5,669 bases of DNA from Erysipelotrichaceae bacterium (GTDB taxonomy: Bacteria; Bacillota_I; Bacilli_A; Erysipelotrichales; Erysipelotrichaceae): positions 1 to 5,669 of the forward strand of contig JANJWY010000020.1 in assembly GCA_024709285.1 (NCBI GenBank), read 5' to 3'. Positions 1 to 5,669 of the stretch are shown one piece after another (position 1 is the first letter of the stretch; the number at the start of each line of letters is the position of its first letter). The translations under genes were made by a program, and so were the position numbers. Below the pieces are notes generated by a model. The model searched no databases. It saw nothing but the letters and a program-made list of their open reading frames with translations, and was not told the DNA's origin.

Positions 1-954
1 GTTACCGAAGGACATCTCAATAACTTTAAAGGAAAAATCCTAAGTTTAAAAGGTGTTTATGACAGCGCCGGATTTACCAACTTATTCTATAATGATGCAA
101 AAGAAGTAATTTCACTGCCTATGGACATCACAGCCAATGGATTATTCATCAATGTCGATTTAATGACAAAATATGGAGTCAACTATCCAAAACCGGGCGA
201 TGACGTTTGGACATGGGATCAATTTGAAACTGAAGTAAACAAACTTCGCGCCGGTGTCGGTGTTGATGTTAACTTCCCAGGTGTCTTTGATCATCAGGCT
301 CACCGCTTCTTCCCAATGGTTTACCAACACGGAACGAAAATCTGGAACACACCGTACACTGTCAGTAATCTGACAGGAGCTGCAGCTGTCAAAGCATTGA
401 CCAGACTCGTCAGCTTTTATGAAACTGATTTAATTGATGATGCCGTATTTGCCGGATCAGCCGCAGCCGCTTTATTCAGAACAGGCGCATACGGTTTCCA
501 TATGTCTGGCAACTGGAACGTCAGCAGTTATCAAGATTTGACATTCAACTGGACCGTCGTACCGATGCCAAAAGAAGTCAACCGTGCAACCATTCTCGGC
601 GGAAAATCCATTGCTGCATTTATGGATTCCAATGCACCGACAGAAGCTAAGAAATTCATCACTTGGTTGGCTAAAGGCGAAAACCATGACAAATTCACCG
701 GTGGAGTTCCTTACTTGACACCGCGTTTAGGCGCAGAAGTTGACTATGGCAAATTCGCAGATGAATATGCTGTATTCCTTGATGAAATCGCTGCAACCGA
801 TGCTTCCTTTGTTCAAGACTGGTTAACTCAAGTCATGATTCCGGGAATGTATCCAATGATCAACGAAGCTATCCGTAAAGCTGCTGCTAAAGAAGCAACA
901 CCGCTGGAAGCTCTTCAAGAATTAGAAGCAAAATTAAAAGAAGCTAAGAAATAA
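1..954 (+). CDS. Sugar ABC transporter substrate-binding protein, C-terminal part (5' end outside window)
   Basis: The frame is open from base 1 to the TAA at 952-954 and gives 317 residues. An internal ATG at 121 lies within conserved SBP sequence, so it is not the start. Family solute-binding proteins are usually 400-450 residues, so roughly 100-130 N-terminal residues, including the signal peptide or lipobox, are missing. The segment GLFINVDLMTKYGV, followed by PKPGDDVWTWDQF, is the typical family 1 (UgpB/MalE-like, SBP_bac_1) hinge-region pattern of 'glfyN.dl..kyG' then 'P.TWdef'. Later GAYGFHMSGNWN and the VPMPKE stretch match the family's 'G.~am...G.w' and 'v~p~P' segments. The protein should sit outside the membrane and deliver a sugar to an ABC permease, whose genes are not in view. 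Given the genes downstream, sulfoquinovose or its glyceryl glycoside is the likely ligand, but no ligand-specific residue can be named from sequence. The C-terminus is a charged Lys/Glu-rich helix. Family call is firm; ligand is inferred. Confidence 0.9.
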   Translation, partial: VTEGHLNNFKGKILSLKGVYDSAGFTNLFYNDAKEVISLPMDITANGLFINVDLMTKYGVNYPKPGDDVWTWDQFETEVNKLRAGVGVDVNFPGVFDHQAHRFFPMVYQHGTKIWNTPYTVSNLTGAAAVKALTRLVSFYETDLIDDAVFAGSAAAALFRTGAYGFHMSGNWNVSSYQDLTFNWTVVPMPKEVNRATILGGKSIAAFMDSNAPTEAKKFITWLAKGENHDKFTGGVPYLTPRLGAEVDYGKFADEYAVFLDEIAATDASFVQDWLTQVMIPGMYPMINEAIRKAAAKEATPLEALQELEAKLKEAKK

Positions 955-963
955 TACAAACAC

Positions 964-991
964 AGGGTGCTGCACAAGTGTGTAGCACCCT
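964..991 (+). other. Strong intergenic stem-loop, possible 3' stabiliser/processing element
   Basis: The arms AGGGTGCTGCAC (964-975) and GTGTAGCACCCT (980-991) pair over 12 positions with a single G-U wobble (972/983) around the 4-base loop AAGT. The hairpin starts 10 bases after the solute-binding-protein stop codon and ends before the purine-rich ribosome binding site of the next gene. It is followed by AAATCATAAG, not a T tract, so it does not look like a full intrinsic terminator on the + strand. Stem-loops in this position, just after a binding-protein gene, commonly stabilise the upstream message or attenuate downstream expression so that the binding protein is made in excess. That role is inferred; the structure itself is seen directly. 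Confidence 0.75.
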
Positions 992-1015
992 AAATCATAA
1001 GAAAGAAGGACACAT

Positions 1016-2356
1016 ATGAAACCGTTTGAATGTCTATATGTACCGATCGGTGTTTCGACTTTTCACTTAGAATCCGCTCAAAAAGCATTTGAGGATTCCA
1101 TCCGCCTGCTCAAAAGCATTGACGAAAATGTAACCGTCAGCAGTGAAATGTTATTGTCTATCGAAACTCTACTTCAGTATATTGATGGGAAGAACCCCGA
1201 TTTAGTGATTTTACAGAATGTAACCTTTGCCAACTCTGCTTATGCAACAGAAGTATTGAAACGTATTTCTGCTCCAGTTTTGTTATGGACACTGCGTGAA
1301 CCTGTGATTGATGGCGGAAGACTCAGACTTAACTCATTAACCGGAGCATTCTCAGCAGGGTATGCCTACAAAGCCATGAGAAAAGACAAAATTTTCTATA
1401 TATACGGCTCACCCAGCGATGATAGCATTCAAAACAGATTAACAAAAATCATTCGTGCCGCAAAGTTGAAGCACGAGATGAAAAACGCCAATCTTCTGAT
1501 GGTCGGACATACACCGCAGGGATTCGGCTTTGGCCGTGCCCTCGATTTGGAAATGTCCTCAACTTTCGGTGTCAATGTTCTTGCCATTGAATCGCGGGAA
1601 CTGACCAAAATTGCCCAGGAAATGAAAATCGAAGATGCTAAAAACGAAGAAGAAAACATCAATCGCCGGATGGTCGGTTTAGAAAACACCGTTACCAAAA
1701 ACCGTGTCGATTTTGTCAAACTGTACAAAGCGTATCAGGATTATATTGATAAAAATCAAATCAAAGCCATTGCCTCGCGCTGCTGGCCGGATTTCTTCAC
1801 CGATTACGGCACACCGGTATGCAGCGTCCTCGCCATGCTCAACGATCAAAATGTGGCAGCTGCCTGTGAAGCCGATGCTTATGGAGCGCTGAGCATGTAC
1901 ATCGGTCAACAGTTCTCATCAGTTCCAACATATCTGGGCGATCCGGTTTCAATCGATGAAGATGAAAATACCATTACCTTCTGGCACTGCGGAACTGCTG
2001 CTTGCGGACTCGCCCGAAGAGATACCGGAGCCGCAGTCGGTGTGCATCCCAACCGGAAAATCGGACCGACCATGGAGTTTGGACTCAGAGAATGTCAAAA
2101 TGCCACCATATTCAGGATCGGACGTAAACCGGATGGGACATTCAGATTTCTCATCATGGACGGAAAAGTCCTCGATAAACCCCAACAATTCTTAGGAACC
2201 AGTGTCGTCGTCGAAGTTGAACCCAAAGTAAATCCGCTGATCACCTCCATGGTGCAAGACGGATGGGAACCGCACTTCGTCGTTGTATATGCAGATATTA
2301 AAGAAGAACTGGAATGTTTAGCTCAATTATTTGAGTGTGAAGTAGTGAAATACTAA
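1016..2356 (+). CDS. sqvD: Fucose/arabinose isomerase-like sugar isomerase, probable sulfoquinovose isomerase
   Basis: A 446-residue cytoplasmic protein of the L-fucose/L-arabinose isomerase-like family (COG2407 type). The start is fixed by AAGGA at 1006-1010, five bases upstream, and by an in-frame TAA at 998. The N-terminal half (about 1-185) has the alternating Rossmann-like pattern of the fold, with NSLTG at 106-110. The C-terminal half carries the family's catalytic and metal-site signatures: RCWPDF at 255-260, ACEAD at 283-287, GDP at 308-310, WHCG at 323-326, and a late His420 in EPHFVVVYAD. Glu285, Asp309 and His324 are the likely divalent-metal ligands and acid/base residues. The family interconverts aldoses and ketoses. 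Next to a split transketolase and an atypical RpiB, the best assignment is sulfoquinovose to 6-deoxy-6-sulfofructose, the first step of sulfo-TK sulfoglycolysis. From memory, sulfoquinovose isomerases of Firmicute pathways come from this family, unlike the YihS (AGE-fold) enzyme of E. coli. An isomerase for another sugar cannot be excluded. Confidence 0.7.
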   Translation: MKPFECLYVPIGVSTFHLESAQKAFEDSIRLLKSIDENVTVSSEMLLSIETLLQYIDGKNPDLVILQNVTFANSAYATEVLKRISAPVLLWTLREPVIDGGRLRLNSLTGAFSAGYAYKAMRKDKIFYIYGSPSDDSIQNRLTKIIRAAKLKHEMKNANLLMVGHTPQGFGFGRALDLEMSSTFGVNVLAIESRELTKIAQEMKIEDAKNEEENINRRMVGLENTVTKNRVDFVKLYKAYQDYIDKNQIKAIASRCWPDFFTDYGTPVCSVLAMLNDQNVAAACEADAYGALSMYIGQQFSSVPTYLGDPVSIDEDENTITFWHCGTAACGLARRDTGAAVGVHPNRKIGPTMEFGLRECQNATIFRIGRKPDGTFRFLIMDGKVLDKPQQFLGTSVVVEVEPKVNPLITSMVQDGWEPHFVVVYADIKEELECLAQLFECEVVKY

Positions 2357-2360
2357 GGAG
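2355..2360 (+). promoter_or_regulatory. Ribosome binding site for the transketolase N-subunit, overlapping the upstream stop codon
   Basis: AAGGAG lies seven bases before the ATG at 2368, and its first two bases are the last two of the isomerase TAA stop (2354-2356). A ribosome ending on the isomerase is therefore placed on the initiation site of the next gene, which suggests coupled translation. It is the strongest ribosome binding site in the window and decides the start at 2368. Confidence 0.8.
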
Positions 2361-2367
2361 AAAAAAG

Positions 2368-3186
2368 ATGGAAAAAAGAGTATATTTAGAAGAAAAAGCC
2401 AAAGAAATCCGCCAAGATACGTTGCGATGCATCGGGTCACTGGGTGTCGGTCATATCGGCGGAAGTCTTTCAATCGCAGATGTATTGGCAGTTTTGTATT
2501 TTGACAAAATGAACGTTGATCCAAAAAATCCGGGAATGCCAAGCCGCGACCGATTCGTCCTGTCCAAAGGCCATGGCGGTCCGGCCGTGTATGCAACCCT
2601 GGCTAACAAAGGATATTTTGATAAATCATTATTACTGACACTGAACCAATCCAACACGAATTTGCCGAGTCATACCGACAAAAATAAGACCATCGGTGTC
2701 GATATGACCACCGGATCGTTGGGTCAGGGATTCTCCGCTGCGGTCGGTATGGCTACTGCGGCTCAATTGGATGGCTCATTGTTAACGGTTTATGCAATCA
2801 TCGGAGACGGCGAAAGCCAGGAAGGTCAGATTTGGGAATCCGCAATGTTTGCGGGAAGCCGCGGACTGGACACCCTAATCGCCTTTACCGATTACAATAA
2901 ACTTCAAATTGATGGAGCGGTTAGTGACATCAACGATGTTTCACCGTTGGATAAGAAATGGGAAGCCTTCAATTGGCACGTTCAAGTCATTGACGGTCAC
3001 GATGTATTGGCAATATCTGAAGCGATCGACATCGCCAAGGAAACCAAAGGAAAACCATCGATGATCATTCTGAACACGATCAAAGGAAAAGGTGCGTACT
3101 TCTGTGAAGGACAAGCCGGATCACACAACATGCCCGTTACGATGGAACAAGTAAATGAAGCAATTGAGAGGTTGGAAACAAAATGA
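2368..3186 (+). CDS. sqwG: Transketolase N-terminal subunit, probable 6-deoxy-6-sulfofructose transketolase subunit SqwG
   Basis: A 272-residue protein equal to the thiamine-diphosphate (PP) domain of transketolase, typical of the N-subunit of split enzymes. Visible motifs in order: GHIGGSLS at 28-35, RDRF then SKGHGG at 60-71, SHTD at 101-104, TTGSLGQG at 114-121, GDGESQEGQIWE at 146-157 (metal/ThDP motif, Asp147), DYNKLQIDG at 175-183 (Asn177, second metal ligand), KGKGAYF at 239-245 and GSHN at 251-254. His29, His69, His102 and His253 correspond to the conserved transketolase active-site histidines. Two familiar motifs are altered: HPGG reads HIGG, and the usual HPD/E...PGVE..TGS reads HTD...IGVDMTTGS. 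It must pair with the adjacent C-subunit to be active. The proposed role is transfer of a C2 unit from 6-deoxy-6-sulfofructose, and then from sulfoerythrulose, to glyceraldehyde 3-phosphate. Split-transketolase identity is firm; the sulfo-sugar substrate rests on context. Confidence 0.85.
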   Translation: MEKRVYLEEKAKEIRQDTLRCIGSLGVGHIGGSLSIADVLAVLYFDKMNVDPKNPGMPSRDRFVLSKGHGGPAVYATLANKGYFDKSLLLTLNQSNTNLPSHTDKNKTIGVDMTTGSLGQGFSAAVGMATAAQLDGSLLTVYAIIGDGESQEGQIWESAMFAGSRGLDTLIAFTDYNKLQIDGAVSDINDVSPLDKKWEAFNWHVQVIDGHDVLAISEAIDIAKETKGKPSMIILNTIKGKGAYFCEGQAGSHNMPVTMEQVNEAIERLETK

Positions 3187-4130
3187 AATTACACGATCGA
3201 CAATTACGAGATATCTATGTAGATTTACTCATTGAAGCCGCAAAGAAACACCCGAATCTGGTCATCGTTGAAGCGGACTTAATGAAAGCCGCCAAAACCA
3301 CCGGCTTTGCGGAAGTATTCCCTGAAAGAACCATCAATGTCGGTGTAGCTGAGGCCAACATGATCGGCGTCGCCGCCGGATTAAGCAACATGGGAAAACT
3401 GCCCTTTACCCACACATTTACACCGTTTGCGACGCGTCGCTGCTTTGACCAAGTCACTCTTTCCGTCGCTTATGCGCAACTGAATGTGAAAATGGTCGGA
3501 TCTGACCCAGGCATCATGGCTACGTTGAATGGTGGCACCCACATGTCTTTAGAAGATGTCGGAATCATGAGAACCATCCCGACAATGACCATCTTTGAAC
3601 CGGTCGATGGCGTACAGCTGGCCGGCATGTTTGACCAAATCATCGAGCATTACGGTCCGGTATACATTCGTCTTCTTCGCCAGGAGTTCCCATCAATATT
3701 TGAAGACGGAACACAGTTTACTCTGGGTAAAGCAAGTAAGATTCATGATGGCACCGATGTCAGTATCTTTGCGACCGGCATCATGGTCCATGAAGCACTC
3801 GAAGCTCGCAAAATATTAGCTGAGGAAGGCATATCTGCCAGTGTTGTCAATATTCACACGGTAAAACCGATCGACAGAGAAGCCATCGTTGCAGAAGCTA
3901 AAAAAACCGGAGCCATTGTTACTGCCGAGAACCACAACATCATCAACGGCTTGGGAAGTGCGGTTGCAGAAGTGTTGGTTGAAGAATATCCGGTCGTCAT
4001 GGAACGCGTCGGTACCAGAGATCATTTTGGCGAAGTCGGCAAGAAAGATTTCTTAATGGAAAAATTCGGACTGAAAGCACACAACATCGTCGATGCCGTG
4101 CACAAAGTGTTAGAAAGAAAAGGCAAGTAA
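3183..4130 (+). CDS. sqwH: Transketolase C-terminal subunit, probable 6-deoxy-6-sulfofructose transketolase subunit SqwH
   Basis: A 315-residue partner subunit with the pyrimidine-binding domain (about 1-165) followed by the transketolase C-terminal domain (about 180-310). Its ATG overlaps the N-subunit stop as ATGA, with GAGAGG about 11 bases upstream, so translation is probably coupled and the subunits made in equal amounts. Motifs: EADL at 30-33, FPERTINVGVAEANM at 46-60 containing the catalytic Glu57 that activates ThDP, TFTPFATRRCFDQV at 78-91, GGTHMSLED at 117-125 with His120, FEPVDG at 138-143, YIRLLRQE at 161-168, KPID at 228-231 and ENHNIINGLGSAVAE at 249-263. By hand alignment to E. 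coli TktA, Arg9 and Arg166 match Arg358 and Arg520. Ser385, His461 and Asp469 are replaced by Ala36, Asp108 and Asn116. These substrate-contact changes suggest a donor or acceptor unlike the usual phosphosugars. Subunit identity is firm; substrate is inferred. Confidence 0.85.
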   Translation: MKLHDRQLRDIYVDLLIEAAKKHPNLVIVEADLMKAAKTTGFAEVFPERTINVGVAEANMIGVAAGLSNMGKLPFTHTFTPFATRRCFDQVTLSVAYAQLNVKMVGSDPGIMATLNGGTHMSLEDVGIMRTIPTMTIFEPVDGVQLAGMFDQIIEHYGPVYIRLLRQEFPSIFEDGTQFTLGKASKIHDGTDVSIFATGIMVHEALEARKILAEEGISASVVNIHTVKPIDREAIVAEAKKTGAIVTAENHNIINGLGSAVAEVLVEEYPVVMERVGTRDHFGEVGKKDFLMEKFGLKAHNIVDAVHKVLERKGK

Positions 4131-4131
4131 C

Positions 4132-4614
4132 ATGAAAAAAATCTTTATCGGATCGGATAAATCCGGATTTGTTCTTAAGGAAGCGATCAAACAATATTTA
4201 GTCGATGAGTCTTACGAAGTTGAAGATATCGGTACCACCGATGAAGCCGCACCTCTGCCATTTTTCGATGTTGCTCTAAAAGGCGCACAAAAAATTCAAT
4301 CAAAAGAGTATACAAGAGGTATCTTGATTTGCGGTACGGGCATGGGCATGTCCATCGTCGCCAACAAACATGAAGGTGTTTTTGGGGCAGCTTGCGAATC
4401 CGTGTATGCAGCTGAGAAATGCCGTGCCATCAACGATGCAAACATTCTTTGCATGGGCGGTTGGATCATTGCGCCGATCATGGGTGTGGAAATGACCAAA
4501 ACCTTCCTGAATACCGAGTTTACACAAAATCTGGAAGAATGGAGGGCTAAAAACTTAGTTAAGGCAAAAGAAGCTGTCGCCAAAATTGAGAAGGAAAGCT
4601 TTCACCGTCAGTAA
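4132..4614 (+). CDS. sqwI: RpiB/LacAB-family isomerase, probable 4-deoxy-4-sulfoerythrose isomerase SqwI
   Basis: A 160-residue protein aligning over its full length with ribose-5-phosphate isomerase B (about 150 residues). It begins one base after the transketolase stop, with AAAAGG about nine bases upstream of the ATG. Retained features are the N-terminal GSD (Asp9), the LICGTGMGMSIVANK loop at 65-79 with the catalytic Cys67, and the NDAN segment at 101-104. Three residues that bind phosphate or open the sugar ring in E. coli RpiB are changed: His10 is Lys10, His99 is Ile100 and Arg133 is Leu134. Arg137 is kept as Arg138. The DYP motif reads PLP. A housekeeping ribose-5-phosphate isomerase is therefore unlikely. 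Next to a split transketolase, conversion of 4-deoxy-4-sulfo-D-erythrose to 4-deoxy-4-sulfoerythrulose fits well: this sugar carries sulfonate instead of phosphate and cannot form a furanose, so it needs no ring-opening histidine. Family call is firm; the substrate is a supported inference. Confidence 0.8.
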   Translation: MKKIFIGSDKSGFVLKEAIKQYLVDESYEVEDIGTTDEAAPLPFFDVALKGAQKIQSKEYTRGILICGTGMGMSIVANKHEGVFGAACESVYAAEKCRAINDANILCMGGWIIAPIMGVEMTKTFLNTEFTQNLEEWRAKNLVKAKEAVAKIEKESFHRQ

Positions 4615-4622
4615 GAATATGT

Positions 4623-5669
4623 ATGATTGAGATAATATCACTGCTGTCAATTTTGATTGCGATCATCATTGGCATCGTAAAAAATATAAATGTCGGCTTC
4701 ATTGCGCTGGTATTTGCTTTCTTTTTAGGAACGCTGCTCGGCGGATTAAGCCCCAATGCGATCATCGGATTTTGGCCGTTGAACTTATTCTTCACGACCG
4801 TGGGTGTCACGTTGTTTTTCAGTATTGCGAAAGTCAACGGAACTCTTGAAAACCTGTCAACAACGATCATTTATCGCAGCAACGGCAGTAAAATCAAAAT
4901 TCAAATCATCTTCTTTGTGTTGGCTATGGGACTTGCATCCATCGGACCCGGAAACATTTCGGCAGCTGCCTTGCTTTTACCTATTGGCCTTGCCATCGCC
5001 TATCAATCCAACATGTCCTTGCTGATGATGAGCGTCTTGATAATTCAGGGATCCATCGCCGGAGGACTGTCACCCATTGCACCCAATGGCATCGTAGCCT
5101 TGGAACTGGCCCGAATAAACAATGTCGGAGAACTCGGACTTTCCATCTATATACTGAATATGATCAGTATCATCATCTTTTCGACCCTATTTTTTCTAGC
5201 TATGAAGGGACATAAGATGAACGGTCAGAAAACGGAAGTAAGACCACCATCCCCATTTACCTACGAACAAAAGCTGACACTTGCAAGTATTCTGGTTTTG
5301 ATCATCTGGGTCATCTTTGGGAAAGTTCATGTCGGCTTCGCCGGATTTACGCTTGCGGTAGCACTCTTCTTTTTCAAAGCCGGTAAACAGCAGCAAGCCG
5401 TCCAGCAAGTTCCATGGACCACCATTCTGCAAATTTGCGGAGCCGCGGTTTTGATCAGTGTCGTCGGTGAACTGGGCGGAATCCAGATGCTGACTGACTT
5501 TTTGGCAAGCATCATGAATGAATGGACTGCCGTTGGCATCATGTCAATTTTATCCGGAGCTATGGCAACCTTCGCATCGGCAGTCGGTGTGGTCATGCCC
5601 ACACTGATACCCACGACGGTTAATCTGTCTGAAAGTCTCAACTCCGCGGTAAGCCCGGGAGTTCTTACG
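4623..5669 (+). CDS. MatC/SLC13-like membrane carrier, candidate sulfonate exporter (3' end outside window)
   Basis: The frame runs from ATG at 4623 to the window edge without a stop, giving 349 residues of an incomplete protein. It starts eight bases after the sqwI-like stop and has only a weak ribosome binding site (AAGAAT), so coupling to the upstream gene is likely. The sequence is strongly hydrophobic with about ten spans visible, near residues 3-20, 24-42, 52-70, 93-108, 112-128, 133-150, 173-194, 218-251 (two), 265-284 and 302-330. KNINVGFIALVFAF at 20-33, VTLFFSIAKVNGTLE at 62-76, SIGPGN at 106-111 and GGLSPIAPNG at 147-156 are typical of the MatC N-terminal domain (dicarboxylate carrier) and the wider ion-transporter (SLC13-like) superfamily. 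A Gln/Lys-rich loop lies near 252-262. Such carriers move small organic anions, and in this operon the most plausible cargo is a C2 sulfonate end product (sulfoacetate or isethionate) leaving the cell. Uptake of an acid cannot be excluded. Confidence 0.8.
   Translation, partial: MIEIISLLSILIAIIIGIVKNINVGFIALVFAFFLGTLLGGLSPNAIIGFWPLNLFFTTVGVTLFFSIAKVNGTLENLSTTIIYRSNGSKIKIQIIFFVLAMGLASIGPGNISAAALLLPIGLAIAYQSNMSLLMMSVLIIQGSIAGGLSPIAPNGIVALELARINNVGELGLSIYILNMISIIIFSTLFFLAMKGHKMNGQKTEVRPPSPFTYEQKLTLASILVLIIWVIFGKVHVGFAGFTLAVALFFFKAGKQQQAVQQVPWTTILQICGAAVLISVVGELGGIQMLTDFLASIMNEWTAVGIMSILSGAMATFASAVGVVMPTLIPTTVNLSESLNSAVSPGVLT

Noticed and set aside
472..687. Antisense open frame inside the binding-protein gene, and similar antisense or alternate-frame ORFs within 1429-5641
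   Set aside because: They lie wholly or largely within well-supported genes, have no recognisable protein motifs, and are compositional shadows of the true frames.
121..954. ATG at 121 as the start of a short binding-protein gene
   Set aside because: The same frame is open back to base 1 with plausible protein sequence, and the codon lies within the conserved family region, so the true start is upstream of the window.
964..991. The hairpin as a Rho-independent terminator
   Set aside because: It is followed by AAATCATAAG rather than a T run, and the next gene belongs to the same functional set.
3184..3186. Possible TGA recoding (Mycoplasma-type code)
   Set aside because: TGA ends the first transketolase subunit at its family length and Trp is encoded by TGG, so the standard code applies.
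4594..4603. Palindrome GAAAGCTTTC near the end of the RpiB-like gene as an operator
   Set aside because: A ten-base palindrome inside a coding region with no loop and no second copy is expected by chance.
2368..4614. Housekeeping pentose-phosphate enzymes (transketolase plus RpiB) as the explanation
   Set aside because: RpiB key residues are lost, transketolase pocket residues are changed, and the genes are embedded with a sugar-binding protein, a sugar isomerase and an anion carrier. Not fully excluded, but a poorer fit.
4619..4630. Mini-ORF ATG TAT GAT TGA before the carrier gene
   Set aside because: It has three codons, overlaps the carrier start in another frame, and has no evidence of function.

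Overview
The window is a single-strand, tightly packed catabolic operon fragment, all on the + strand. It suggests a low-to-moderate GC Gram-positive lineage (Bacillota, or an Acholeplasma-like Mollicute using the standard code). The grounds are strong AAGGAG-type ribosome binding sites, Ile/Lys/Glu-rich proteins, and TAA/TGA stops with TGG for Trp. TGA is a real stop here, because it ends the first transketolase subunit at 3184-3186. The taxonomic call is an inference from style, not a match.

Layout. 1-954: the C-terminal 317 residues of a sugar ABC-transporter solute-binding protein, open at the left edge. 955-1015: a 61-base spacer with a strong 12-bp stem-loop. 1016-2356: a fucose/arabinose-isomerase-like metal-dependent sugar isomerase. 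2368-3186 and 3183-4130: the two halves of a split transketolase, overlapping by ATGA. 4132-4614: an RpiB/LacAB-type isomerase, one base downstream. 4623-5669: a MatC/SLC13-like multi-membrane-span carrier, open at the right edge.

How they work together. The combination of sugar importer, ketose-forming isomerase, two-subunit transketolase, atypical RpiB and small-anion carrier matches the sulfoglycolytic transketolase (sulfo-TK) pathway for sulfoquinovose. In that pathway sulfoquinovose is isomerised to 6-deoxy-6-sulfofructose (SqvD). SqwGH moves a C2 unit to glyceraldehyde 3-phosphate, giving xylulose 5-phosphate and 4-deoxy-4-sulfoerythrose. SqwI isomerises the latter to sulfoerythrulose, and SqwGH cleaves again to give sulfoacetaldehyde and a second xylulose 5-phosphate. 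The C2 sulfonate is then converted to isethionate or sulfoacetate and exported; the membrane protein at the right edge is a good exporter candidate. No sulfoquinovosidase, sulfoacetaldehyde dehydrogenase/reductase, ABC permease, ATPase or regulator lies inside the window.

The best sequence support is in the RpiB homologue, which has lost the phosphate-binding and ring-opening residues expected of ribose-5-phosphate isomerase. The transketolase C-subunit also differs at positions that contact the substrate in ordinary transketolases. The substrate assignment remains an inference from family, context and residue changes.
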